Below are positions 26,252 through 38,328 of a DNA stretch of 64,000 nucleotides, one piece after another. The stretch comes from Glandiceps talaboti (Eukaryota > Hemichordata > Enteropneusta > Spengelidae), in assembly GCF_964340395.1 (NCBI RefSeq), contig NC_135561.1:15937961-16001960 (forward strand), given 5' to 3'. How positions within the stretch are numbered: position 1 is the first letter of the stretch; each line of letters begins with the position of its first letter. The notes under the pieces were generated by a model. That model saw only the letters and a list, made by a program, of their open reading frames with translations. It made no database searches and had not been told where the DNA came from. Both the position numbers and the translations under genes were made by a program.

Positions 26252-27046
26252 AGCTACAAATGTACGATTGTATGTCACGTCACGGTAAATGTTTATTTTG
26301 ATGAATCATTGACTGTATAAAGTAGTAGTATTCAGTACATCTATGTATGATGGATGGCTGTAAACCCTGCAAACAAACTTTGGGTGTATTTTGGATCACA
26401 AATTTTCTGTATTTTTCATCAACACAAGTTTTAACTTTAGTTACGGTAGGTTTCAATGACACCGAGTATAAAGAAATCAAGAACGAGCTGATGACGGACA
26501 AAGCCAATGAACCAACACAAGAAAGAGATAACCTCCACACTGAAATACCTCTAACTTGGTGGATGTGACGGGGTAAATTATCAGAATCCCCAGAGACCCA
26601 AAAACTACATCCATACTAACTAACTCTGTAATAAGCTGTCTACACAACAAATCAAGTGGAACCAATGCACACACACAAACAAATGGTTTTATGCCGTAAC
26701 AGAAATGGATGACGTTTCCAGTCTGGTTGCAATTTGACAAATTTAATATTTATTGTCGATTGACGCCATAATAAAATTACATCTATAAAACAATTTGGAC
26801 TCAATTTTCACATCACAGACAGTAACTTGAAAAGTCATTTGACCTTTCTAGAAAACAACCAACAGTTTCAGAAAATCCTTACAGTGTGATGGTTCGGTTT
26901 TTGAGTAGAATACCAAACTATCTGATACAGTTTTGTAAAAGTTTATAAACAGTTATTGAGCTGCTCCACAAGTGAATATACGTTTTTATTCAGATCAAAT
27001 GTCTGGGAATCAATACACATTTCTTTCAGCTAATGGAAAGTTACTC

Positions 27047-27095
27047 GACCAATCACAATGCACCTGGTGATGTCTATCATCACTTTTGATTGGTC
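27047..27095. repeat. Nested inverted repeat carrying paired CCAAT boxes
   Basis: Outer arms GACCAATCA (27047-27055) and TGATTGGTC (27087-27095) are perfect complements. Inner arms GTGATG (27067-27072) and CATCAC (27078-27083) flank a 5-nt loop. Confidence 0.75.
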
Positions 27096-27940
27096 AAAGG
27101 AAAAATATTCAATTTTGGTTCTGACAACATAGTATTCATATCAAAATATATTTACTGATAAGTCTGAGATCAATCTGTGGTTTAGAAATGTTGAAAGGCA
27201 CTATTTTCTTCTCAAAAATTTCCAGTGACAAAATCTGGATCTTTACAAGTCATCTTTACATCGGCAACATAACAAATTCAGGAGGAAACACATACACAAA
27301 ACATAAACTGTATTTCAAACCATTACATTGTCTTTTTACGACCAATATTTTTTAAGGAATTTCATCTCATTGGATATGATTGGTGTAATTTGAGTCCTGG
27401 GATGAGATGTCCCCGAGATGAGGTTCGTGTAAAATGAATCCTACACCTGTTGCAAGATCATGTTGTGTAAGTGACAACTTCCCACCCTGGTAGCAAAATT
27501 CAAACTGACTTCAAAATGACCTTATAACTAGAGGTCAAGGGCACTTGAAATCCAACATAAGGTCTAAAAAAATTGTATGGTTTCAGATTACGCTCACTTA
27601 CAGAATAGGTGGGGTAGGTATATATTTTTTCAATATATTTTTTCTCCATGTGTCAGTGTCTAGTTCAGGTAGTTATGTTTTCCATTGTTTTCCAAATGGT
27701 TTCGTCCATTACTCTCTTTGTCATCAAGGAAGTAAGTGAATATTATTACGGTACAATTTAATGTTTATGAATTATGAAATCAAACAGAAGTTGAGAACTA
27801 ACAATTAAATTTTATGATAGCTATTCTCCACCGGAAGTACCATTAATACAAAGATATAGTATCAATTTGGAGTATGCATATAGTTTGTAACTTGGGTCAA
27901 ACAAAATGTAGCAAAAAAAAAATAACATCTGATTCATTCA

Positions 27941-28295
27941 AGTGACCATATGGATGAGGATTGGTATTTATTTTTGATTTTTTAATTTCTAGAACAAGCT
28001 TATCATGGTTTCCTACTTAAAAAATCAATGTGAAATAACATAAACCAAGTCTGTTTGGAACTCAATACAAAAATGCAAAATGCTAAAAAAAAATGAGAAA
28101 AAAAGTTATTTTATATATTACAATGACAAACATTTCGCACATTTATTAACATTTAATAATTTATTGAGTTGCAAACAAGGACTTGGTCAATGTTGTTTCA
28201 CGTTGATTTTTGAAGTAGAAAGCCATGATAAAATAGTTTATAAATTAAAAATCCAAACTAACGGTAAATACCCAATCTTCATCCATACGGCCACT
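27941..28295. mobile_element. Foldback MITE-like element, copy 1
   Basis: The two halves are imperfect inverted repeats over nearly the whole length. The left arm starts AGTGACCATATGGATGAGGA and the right arm, read on the minus strand, starts AGTGGCCGTATGGATGAAGA. Both continue with GATTGGTATTTA or GATTGGGTATTTA, TTATCATGGYTTYCTACTT and finally AACTCAATA before an AT-rich centre (about 28068-28150). There is no coding capacity. It is the same family as 45702-46045. I could not identify a confident target-site duplication, so the superfamily is unknown. Confidence 0.85.
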
Positions 28296-28299
28296 TTAA

Positions 28300-30075
28300 A
28301 AGATGCCTCTAATTTACAAATTGTACATGTACCATAATCCCACGAGGAAGTCAGAAATCTGCTTCATTTTCTCATCTTCATGTGCCCTTACAGAAGTCAT
28401 ATTTGTCAAATCTATGGTATTTTAGGAAATTCTCACTTTAGTCTGACAGACATTTATTGTCGTTTACTGCTATTCTGAGCACATCAGTGTCTAAAGTTAC
28501 AACTGTGAAGCGACCACATCGTGAGCCTGTCTGTAGGCACTGTTTGAATCTGAGCACAGATGTCCTTCAGAGAGACACGTCTACTAAAAGTTTAATCCAT
28601 ATCTAGACTTCAAGATTGTGAAAACGTACACCTATGTTTGGGTTTAGAGAATAGAGCCAAAATTTCCCCAAGCACTTTGTCTGGGACAGACTCCATCAAG
28701 GACATTTGGTCTCTTGAGTGACGTATGCTAACATTATTGTAACAAGTTATGCATAGAGGAAAAGTGGAGTAGTCGTTCTGACTCCTGGCGGATAAAAGTA
28801 GTGGACCGGTGCGGTGAACTCTCTAAAGTTATGGTGACGGTCGTTGCATATAAACAACGATATACCTGAGGAAAACAACTTTTGATACCGTAAAAGCTCT
28901 TTCTCTTTCCCTCTCTGGTTGATTGCGATACATTTGAGTAGGACAACTGCATTCCTTTGTTCAGTGCATTAACACTCTAAATGAACACAGTAAAGGTTTA
29001 TTATGGCAAACTTGTATGGCCTTACTAATAATGTCACAGAGGCCAACCTCGGATTGACAGACCCGACCAACGGTTTTCGAACACTCCATGAATAACTTAC
29101 GTCATATGTGTCTCCCTTCACACGTCGTTTTACGCATGGTTTAGTGGAGATTTGGTCTGATGCCAATATTTGGACTGATCAGCACACATGGGATGTTGTT
29201 TAATAGTATCAAACATTACGTGTATCATGGATAGTTCTCCGTCATATATCTGACTATGCCACATGTACTAAACATCTTGCAGCCCACAACTGTTATAGTG
29301 TTAGTGAAACTGTCCTCATCTCAGCTCGTCTAGAAATCAAACACGGTAATGATCCACATGTTTGTCTAGCTGGAACTTACACAAAACCATGCAAAAGAAA
29401 ATACTAAAGTCTTAAAAAATAATGAAAAAGTTTGCAAGAACATACATAATTTCAAATCACTGAACTATTTTTTTCTAAAAAACACATAACTTGGTTTTCA
29501 TAATCATGCTCGTTGTCAAGAAGAAACATCTGTGTTTGGTTTCCTGGGCAGAATTATTTTAACTATTCTGTGCATCTCAGCTCACTTTTTTTTAATCTAA
29601 AGTTTCATCCTTAGAGAAGAAACACAACATACACATTCATTCTTGTTTGCATTCTGAGCTACTTTCTGTTGTCATGGAAACTGGCGGTGTAAGTGAAAAC
29701 GGAGTGCCCCAGATACACATACAGCAAACTAGCTTGTCAAAATGAAACACGCTTACAATATCTCTGACGCCACTACAATGTCTATTGTAATTAGTCACAC
29801 ATTTTCAAATGCATTAGCCAGAAATTGCTTCAGACCACAAACTCCCATTCCGTGCTTCCTACACCACACGGACAAATTACTAGATCTTCCAAGAGGTAGT
29901 GATACACTGCATATGTGGCGTTTATGTATTATTCATTGCGACGTAACCATAATTCACCTCCACATATTCATTAGTGACACTGTCTAATGCTCAGTTCCTG
30001 ACTAAAGTAACCAAACTGAAGAAAAAATGTCACAGCTTCCATCGATAACAGTCAACGTATTCAATCAATGTAGAC
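28300..30075. other. Intronic sequence with no recognisable feature
   Basis: No exon, repeat or mobile element was recognised; the short ORFs look like chance. Confidence 0.5.
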
Positions 30076-30078
30076 CGA

Positions 30079-30215
30079 CATGAAATGCATCTTTAAAAGC
30101 CTGGCAATAATTTGTACAATCTAATATCAACGTGAAACGCATCTTTCAATACTTTGGTGTAAAATGCACAAATGCATCTCTAAAAGCTTTAGGATAATTC
30201 ATGATTGCATGAGAA
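30079..30215 (+). repeat. Diverged tandem repeat with GCATCTTTAAAAG core
   Basis: TGAAATGCATCTTTAAAAG, TGAAACGCATCTTTCAA and AAATGCATCTCTAAAAG recur at about 45-60 bp intervals, each followed by a YTTTGG or YTGG segment. Confidence 0.6.
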
Positions 30216-30451
30216 ATGCAAACGTGGTAAACAAAAAAACAAACCCTTTACATTAGGAGAAATAAGCCATTAATTCTGCAGTCATTTCTTGTAGAACATT
30301 CCAGTTTCTTAATCTATTTATAAACACTTTGGGATAACTCAGGATACAATTCCCCCTGAAGGCATAGACTGCCACCTTTGCCCTACTTCCGTTTAAAAAG
30401 TGATTCCATTGTACAGGCTGGAAAATGGGAAACACAGAGCACCTGGATATA

Positions 30452-30748
30452 TTGTGCAGTGTTGTGCAGTGTTGTGTTGTGTTGTGTTGTGTTGTGCTGT
30501 GTTGTGTTGTGTTGTGTTATGCTGTGTTGTGTTGTGTTGTGTTGTGCTGTGGTGTGGTGTGTTGTGTTGTGTTGTGTTGTGTTATGCTGTGTTGTGTTAT
30601 GTTGTGTTGTGTTGTGTTATGTTGTGGTTCTATTGTGTATGGGCTGGTACATGTAGTTGTGGTTGCATTGCGTTAATGTTACGTTGTGTTGCGTTGTGCT
30701 GCGCTGTGCTGCGCTGTGCTGCGGTGCGTTGCATTGCATTGCATTGTG
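30452..30748 (+). repeat. (GTGTT)n / GTGCT pentanucleotide array in two blocks
   Basis: Block 1 (to about 30626) is GTGTT with GCTGT and GTTAT variants. Block 2 (about 30657-30748) shifts to GCGTTGTGCT and GCATT types. Open frames here (CCVVL repeats, up to 150 aa) are repeat artefacts. Confidence 0.95.
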
Positions 30749-31445
30749 TAAATTCAGTTTGGAAGTGGTCCCACGACTTTGTGTATGTTGTCCCACTACT
30801 ATTCATAAATATAAGAGGGCCACTAAGTTCCACTTTGTTGAATACAGAATAGTGACTGACTTGTTCTGTGTACACCATCTATGATCTAACCTGTGTTAGT
30901 GAGGACCCAGTCAGGCTTATCAAACAAGACAAGAAAAACATTCTGGGTTGCCTTCACTTCAAATAAAGTATGACAACCCACATATTACACAACTACAAAA
31001 CGTACTCAATCACAACGTTTTATTATCAATATTGTAATGTAAAAGGCTGCCATTTTACTGCAGCTGGACCCAGGTGTGCACAAAATAGACTAAAAAGAGA
31101 ACTTATTAAACTTGTCAAGGACACACAGGAGGTCATCTACACTCCTGTTCACATCTGGACATTTACACTTATCATAAAATGTTAAAACTTGAAAAGTGAT
31201 ATTGGTATTTTTGGTGTCACCCAAATGAATTTTGGGGTGTAAGTGTTCAAATTGTGAAGTTTTGTATAAATTCATATCTATAGCTGGCTTGTTTTGTATT
31301 TTTTGAAATTCAAACATATCTGCATAATTTCTTGGAATAATTCTCAGATTGTTATAAAATTCATGCCTGTAAGTACCAGAAGTCCATCTGAGGCCTCTGA
31401 TCATTCAACTGGTCTCTGAACCAAAAACGTTCTTATATTAATCAA

Positions 31446-31613
31446 TGGCCGTGTTTCAATCCCAGGTTCCCGCATTAGTGTTATCTTTTCATTTTAGCCA
31501 CGAGGATTACATAGGATTATTCTTTTGTTCTGGGTCAACTTTTTCTATAGCTTTTGTCAGACAACTGTTTTTCACACCTAAATTTTAGTCCTTTTTCAAA
31601 GTGGGCCTTTAAG
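31446..31613 (+). repeat. Dispersed repeat family R1, copy 2 (longest)
   Basis: Starts GGCCGTGTTTCAATCCCAGG, contains GCATTAGTGTTATC and CTTTTTCTATAGCT, and ends GTGGGCCTTTAAGT. The end is the reverse complement of the TTTAAAGGCCC start seen in the 57.3-kb copy, which suggests a non-autonomous element of about 170 bp with short terminal inverted repeats. Confidence 0.75.
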
Positions 31614-31825
31614 TCAGAGTCCCCCCCCCCCCCTCCCTGTCAACAGGGTTCTGAGAACAGTGCAGGCACGGACAAGCCACTATGTTTCAAGTGAGCCATG
31701 GTTTATTAGTTCCATGATATTGTTGGCGTTTGTTTTTTACTGCACAAATGTTTGTTTACATTTGTATTTTATTACCTGGAACATGTACTGGTGAGTACAG
31801 TTCACAACTAGTTGGATTTTATGAG

Positions 31826-31900
31826 TTTCTTCCAGTTCACATGGTTGAGGTCTTCTAAATGGTCAAGATACTACTGAAATGATCTAAGGGGTAAACCATT

Positions 31901-31943
<43 letters not shown>

Positions 31944-32202
31944 GGGGGGGGGGGTTCTATTTTAATGTGTAAGTGTACAGGGACTAAGTTGTATGTGGCC
32001 AAACATTGTTGTGGTGCCCCCCCCCCCCTTTCTTCCAGTTCACATGCTCTTCTAAATGATCCAGATACTACTGAAATGACTTAAGGGGTAAACCATTTGA
32101 TTTTTTTTTTTTTTTTGGGGGGGGGGGGGGGGTCCATTTTAATGTGTAAGCTTACAGGGATTTGTATGTGACCAAACATTATTGTGGTGCCCCCCCCCCC
32201 CC
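31826..32202 (+). repeat. Tandem duplication with internal poly-T, poly-G and poly-C tracts
   Basis: Unit 1 (31826-32028) and unit 2 (32029-32202) both run TTTCTTCCAGTTCACATG, GATACTACTGAAATGA, GGGGTAAACCATTTGA, poly-T, poly-G, CATTTTAATGTGTAAG or the like, CCAAACATTRTTGTGGTG, poly-C. Tracts are T39/G12/C12 in unit 1 and T16/G16/C13 in unit 2. A separate C run lies at 31621-31633. Confidence 0.95.
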
Positions 32203-32749
32203 TGTTAACTCATTCACATTGTCATTGTCAAGCCTGTTCACCAAGTCTAAGGACTAACATTCAAGACTACTATAGTACAGTCGCAGGTGACACAGATACT
32301 TTTGTTCAAAGTAATAAAAGTATGTATAAAGAATGTGAAGCATTGCATTCTTGTGACAAGGTATTGTTGTGTACGACAGATATATTGTTGCTAATGAAAT
32401 ACTGCTGTACTACCATTCTTTGTTTTCAAAGTGGTTCACAGGCAATAACACTGGTATCTAACTGAGTCTGGTATTTGTCTAGACTGTCCACAAAAACAAA
32501 AAGATCTTTGAAGCCATAATGATACTAGACGTCCACTGAAGTATTTGTGTAAGTTAGACACCAAGATTGGATCACAATCAGTATGCGCTGCCTTCTATTA
32601 CTATGCCAAATTTGACACGCCACACACAATTTTTATCATTTTTTGGACCCGCAACAACAAAATTTGGCTATCATTTAGAGCGCACGCTGATCACAATTTA
32701 CGTGGTACAAAAAGTTGTCTTGTAAAATTATAGAGAAGGATTTTCCTGA

Positions 32750-32840
32750 ATAAAAAGAATATTCCCTGTGTAATCATTATGGCTCCATTGATAGATAACA
32801 CAAAAGCAAGAACCTGGGATTGAAACCCTGGCCTTTAAGT
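32750..32840 (-). repeat. Dispersed repeat family R1, copy 3 (fragment)
   Basis: On the minus strand: GACTTAAAGGCCAGGGTTTC, AATCCCAGGTTCTTGC and GTGTTATC, then GGAGCCATAATGATTACA, matching the left half of the family. Confidence 0.75.
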
Positions 32841-32844
32841 CAAA

Positions 32845-34500
32845 CTGGATGAACACTACAAGTTACAGCATGAAGTGTTTTTGTCAACGGTAGCAAGTAG
32901 GTAAAATGTACCAACAGTCCCCAGTTTTTGGGGGGGTTTTTTTCACAAGACTTCCCCACCACAAGTGTTTAACTGGATAGAAAAATCCACATGTAAGTTT
33001 TACCAGATTTCCCTTCTCTGTTCCCAGGGTTACCAACCTTAGAAAAACACTGCACTATCACACCCATCATTCCAAACAATTTGAAAAGAAAACTACTTTT
33101 AAGATGACAATGATCATAAATCAATGAATCATAAACTGATTCAAATGATCCAAATCATTAGGATTTATTCATTTAAATATACATTATTTTTGCAAATAGG
33201 TAACGACAAGCATAACTTTCGGGTGTTTTTTCATCAATATCCAAATATCACCATGGTTACCAATGTGGTTTAAGTATCTACATCACTTTATAACCTTTTA
33301 ATGAGTTGCTACTCCAACCATCTACTTTGGCTAAACTAACACTTATCTCAAACATACATCACACATTTTTTTGGTATTATATTTCAACTTTTCAAAACAA
33401 AGTTTATTCAGTCAAATGCCTTTTATATCTATGTCATTTATCCTATAAAACAAGGCATACAACTGGTGATGCCCAGGGTTTATTTTTTTTTCCACAAGTA
33501 CAATAACTTGAAAGTTGAGAGCCACTCTGAAGAGGGAGGGATGGAGTACTTTAGAACCTACAGCCATTACATTTTTTAAGAGTCTAATGTTTATCCTACG
33601 CTGGGCTCCTTCAGTGGATTTGGAGAAAGTGAGCCATCAGTTTCCGTGTAATGTCAGCTAGGGTCTTTTATAAGGGCTCTTAAGCAACAAAGGAGTTTAG
33701 TGTCGCTTGAAAAATGACCACAGCCAAATGGAAAAAGTCAAAACACTTGTATGTAGAGGGGTGGTTTTCTGAACACAGGATACAAATGCCGACTTTCAAA
33801 GCAGGGGGCCAAGGCCGGACACCGACTCCAACCATACATACATGCATTGAGTTTGGGTGGCCAAGTATTACTTCACATTTCCAGATCACTGATAGCTACC
33901 GATCTTTGTTCTGCGGTCGTTCACTCGCGTGAGGTGAACACAAAAACAACCGGTTGGTAGAAACTGTAAACCAATCAGCTCAAAACAGAGTCTGGCTGTT
34001 ACATAAAAACAGAAGTTAACAGCATACAGGTCATCTGAAGTGACCTTACCGATCTCATGGGCTTTGTCAACTTTACCACATTCTGGGCACAATCATTAAC
34101 ACTGTAAGTCCACTAAAAAGATTAGATATAAACACCCACTTTAATCAAAGCTGTTAAACAGTGATTGCAAATGTATAAGTTTAGTCTGGCCAGAGTTGAC
34201 TGTTCGGGCCTACTCTAAACAAATTGACAGAACTGGGAAACGTAATATAGGCAATATTGTTCACTCGAAAAAAACAAACACAAATGGCAACAACATCTGT
34301 ACCCAGTGCGACCAGTTAAATGAATAACACAATTTGGTGTAGTGGTTAAACATGATAAAAACTGTGATTTCTTGTGCGTCATCACTTGGCAAGAGATAGG
34401 GGAATACCCAATTTTGGTTTGTCACCACTGTCACAAGAAATTTTGTCTTGTTTGTCAATGGTACATCAGAGTAGCTTTATACTTATTGAAGTGGTTAAAC
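32845..34500. other. Intronic sequence with no recognisable feature
   Basis: No exon or element was recognised. A phrase near 32945, CACAAGACTTCCCCACCACA, loosely resembles text at 21660. Confidence 0.45.
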
Positions 34501-34505
34501 TACTG

Positions 34506-34574
34506 TACTGGCCTGTACATATTACTGGCCTGTACATATTACTGGCCTGTACATATTACTGGCCTGTACATGTA
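34506..34574 (+). repeat. 17-bp minisatellite, four perfect units
   Basis: TACTGGCCTGTACATAT is repeated four times, the last unit changing at its end to TACATGTACATAT. Near-identity of the units suggests recent expansion. Confidence 0.95.
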
Positions 34575-34953
34575 CATATCTGAACACCAGATTATAAACA
34601 ACTTTACAGACTATGTCCCTTTAACAACCACTGTGCAATACCAAGGCTAGATGGTCTTCAAACAGTAACTGAAATCTGATTTGCTACATATTATAAATAT
34701 AATGACCTAATCCTAACATCATACACCCTGAACAGTATTGAATCAGATTTGGGTTATCAGACATATGCACCAGTACACATATCATCATGCAATATATCCA
34801 ATCAAATTAATTGTTCGGTCCGCACCCAAAAATCAGCACCCCAATAAATCACGATTTCAACTTATTACTATATTACTTACAAATAAAATAGACCTCTAAT
34901 TGACATGTACAATGTCTAAATATTGGTATGTTCACAATTTTCAGTGAATGGAG

Positions 34954-34960
<7 letters not shown>

Positions 34961-34988
<28 letters not shown>

Positions 34989-35024
34989 TGTATGTATGTA
35001 TGTATGTATGTATGTATGTATGTA

Positions 35025-35077
<53 letters not shown>

Positions 35078-35158
35078 ATGTATGTATGTATGTATGTATG
35101 TATGTATGTATGTATGTATGTATGTATGTATGTATGTATGTGTGTATATATATATATA
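34961..35158 (+). repeat. (TATG)n-(TG)n-(TATG)n-(TA)n compound array
   Basis: TATG units flank a central (TG)n block at about 35029-35062. The array ends in GTGTATATATATATA. Uninterrupted apart from the motif switches. Confidence 0.98.
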
Positions 35159-35916
35159 AACTCAGTATATATAGAGCGGTATAAATAACGGTATAATGTT
35201 TATAACTTGGTTGTATGATCAAAAAATTAATACCCAAGTTACAGCTAGTGCACCTGTCACCAACAAAGTTCTATCTTGACATGATATATACTTACATGTA
35301 TACTAATATTTAGAGATCTCTAGCTATATACCTGAAGTGATCAAACTAGAGTATCCTTTCATAAAAGACAAACTGATAATAAATAATGTATGCATTTAAT
35401 CTTTCATTTCATCAAGTTTTTACAAAGCCCACAGATAAATTCTGGATATAACAACCAGAGTACAAAAGCTTTTACATAACATAGTGAGCTGCTTACAAAC
35501 ACACTCGCCTTATCACCTTACAGGAAAGCTTCATGAATTATGAGCAAATTAATCAACATGATACATTACTTAATTTCTTATATATTTATAAAATAATTCT
35601 ATACTGTATTGAGCTATGATGGATAAATGTTTACTTTGTAAACTCGGTGATACTCTGATACAACTCTAAATGTTTTTATGTTTGATTAGGACAAGTGTTT
35701 GTCAAATAAATTTTGCTGGAAATTGTAAATAATCTCTTGTACTTAGAAAACACATTACTGATACATGGGAATGTATAGATATATATATTCTCACAGTCAT
35801 ATGTGCCACCCCACCCCCACCCCCATCCCTACATTACCTACATTGTACACATGCTCTTATTAGAAAAAGCCTTATTCATTTTGCTGTATGTTTAATCATC
35901 TTTTTCTATGTATACA

Positions 35917-35992
35917 TGTGTGTGTGTGTGTGTGTCTGTGTGTGTGTGTGTGTGTCTGTGTCTGTGTATATGTGTATGTGTGTGTGTCTGTC
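35917..35992 (+). repeat. (TG)n microsatellite with TCTG interruptions
   Basis: About 76 bp of TG dinucleotides broken by CTG and TATG steps. Preceded at 35806-35827 by a C-rich CCACCCCACCCCCACCCCC stretch. Confidence 0.95.
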
Positions 35993-36073
35993 ACTGTGCA
36001 TGTAGAACAAACATGTTGACAAGGCATTCTCTTTCAATTGTCATACACTAGAAATGGACAGGAACATCAATTC

Positions 36074-36126
36074 TGATTGGTCAATAATTGATTTCTATGA
36101 GAAATGAAGACCATCTTGGCCAATCA
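36074..36126. repeat. Inverted repeat with paired CCAAT boxes
   Basis: TGATTGGTCAA (36074-36084) and TTGGCCAATCA (36116-36126) are complementary with one mismatch across a 31-nt spacer. The arrangement is the reverse of that at 27047-27095. Confidence 0.65.
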
Positions 36127-37264
36127 ATCTGCTTGTCTTTGGCAACATTCAAAGCCTTCAAAAGTACTGTAATATCCTTGTTCCTTGACACAAGTAAGTA
36201 GTAATAAATCAGACTAAAGACCTATGTCAAAGATCCTGTAAGTCCCTCACAATACCTAAAGGATTTCTTTACCAAAATCTATCACCCAATTTATCCTGTG
36301 GGCTGATGACAGATACTTTTCACAATCCGATGGATTTACAGATATATGGATTCGCAGTAACATTAAAATCTTGGCGTAAAGTTCACTAAAAACACCCACT
36401 TTGCCCAAAATTCACTCATCGCAAGAAATCTAATACTTCGGTATGCATGTCTTGTTTTTTACATTTTTATAGCAACTTTAGCTATATACGCATACTTCTT
36501 GAATAACAAATGCACCAGGAACGAAAAAAAAACTCATTCCACCTTTTACTGACCTGCCTTTTAGTGCAGTTCTACAGCTTTAGGTGTTACGCCACAAGCG
36601 ACAATTTAATTCTTTGTAGTTATATATCACATCTGCCCTAACATTGAGATAATTACACACACATAAATGCACAAAAACGTTAATATTCACATAAAATTTG
36701 ATGGCAGACTTTTTAAATCGAAAACAAAATCAAATCTCTGACATCTTGTAAGCTTTCAGTTATAAATAAATCTCACTACAGCTGTCTATTTTAATTCTAA
36801 TAAAGGATTTCCATTAATAATTGCTTCTTCTAGTTACATGTACTAAAGGAAAAGTCTGTCAAGAATTTTCGCTGAAAGCCATCCTAGATACTCAAAACAA
36901 ATTCCCTGATGTAATCCGTAGTTTCAATCAGAAAATTTAGCACAATAACAAAACCTTTCTCCGGGGTTTAACAAAATGGAAGTTCTCCACCTGGTGGACA
37001 GATTATATCTGAGAATGAAACATGGTAATATTAGTTGAAAAATAAGATGGTTGAATAAACTGCTGTGCTTGCAAATAGCTAGAATTACAAATTGACCACA
37101 TGAGAACTAAGTCCTTTATAACTTAGCATGCACTTCTGAAATTCAAATAAGCTAAAAATTAAAAAAAATTTACTTTAAAAATAAAAAAAAATTTACTGTA
37201 CAATGTACTTTGTTTAATAAACACTCCAACCCTTACTTAGTAAATATCAGACCCTCAAAAATCA

Positions 37265-37286
37265 GGGGGGGGGGGGGGGGGGGGGG
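37265..37286 (+). repeat. Poly-G run, 22 bp
   Basis: Uninterrupted G run flanked by unique AT-rich sequence, followed by TTACTG. Confidence 0.97.
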
Positions 37287-38328
37287 TTACTGTTAATTTG
37301 TTCAAATAAATGTCTAAATGTTAATGTTATCAAAATAAACCCATGATTATAAAATCCAAAATGGCCGCCAAATACTGTGTCACATCTAATGGGAAAATAA
37401 CAGATTGTCAATTTCCTTGAAAACAAGATCGTAAACCCCCAAATTTCTTTTCTTCATTTCAAAGAACCAAGAACAAGCTTCCACATGGCAAAGTCTGGAA
37501 AAAATTGAATAGCTTTGATTTCCAAGGAAATGTCTCCGGAGGCACAATCTACCTTAATATTGGAAATCAGTTCATTGTCACTGTGACCTCTGATGAAAGT
37601 ATTTTGGCATTCATGACCTAACATTTGGGGGTCACTTATGGTTTCCCCTTACATGTCTCTATTCTTCTGTACTGTGTCAAAGTTCATGACCTTTCACACT
37701 ATCTCGATGACGCAGAAATTTAATCACAGGAGCATTACTAAAAGTGGCGGAAAATGATGTGAGAATGTTTGATCACTGACTGTTGTTATCTTGGGTGATC
37801 AAGATATCTGACAAACAAATGGATATATCGATATCATCAAAGTCGACATGTCCCACAGTAAAGCAACTCAAAGAATATGGGACTCAATTTAGCAACTTGC
37901 ATATGACTCTGATTAGTAAGAAACAACATTACCCATACCCTGCCAGATTTTGTTTTTGATTCAAATACTTACTGAGTCAACTTTCACATTTCAGAAAGAA
38001 AACGCCCAAGGCAAACTACAGTCATTCCTCGATGGTAAATCTTAAATTTTCTGCAATTACATACATGTTTAGCCATATGTAATATCAACTCTGTCTGGCC
38101 TCACAGTCTACATGTAGATGTCTATACAGGCGTAAATAACGTCATTCATTATATGTGTACGTGCTCTCATTGTACAATTAGCCAGGACCCACTTAACAAT
38201 TTGCATATTATCGTTCTGAAGGGTAACAGCTAATTTTCAGACATCGTCTAAGAATGCGTGTGTCAGTGAATGTGTACGTTGTATCTATTTTGCAAGTATG
38301 TGTCTGCATCTATAAATCATGTGTGTGT

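Noticed and set aside
30378-30884. Cysteine-rich ORFs up to 150 aa
   Set aside because: They are produced by the GTGTT/GTGCT array and are open in several overlapping frames at once, with no non-repeat domain.
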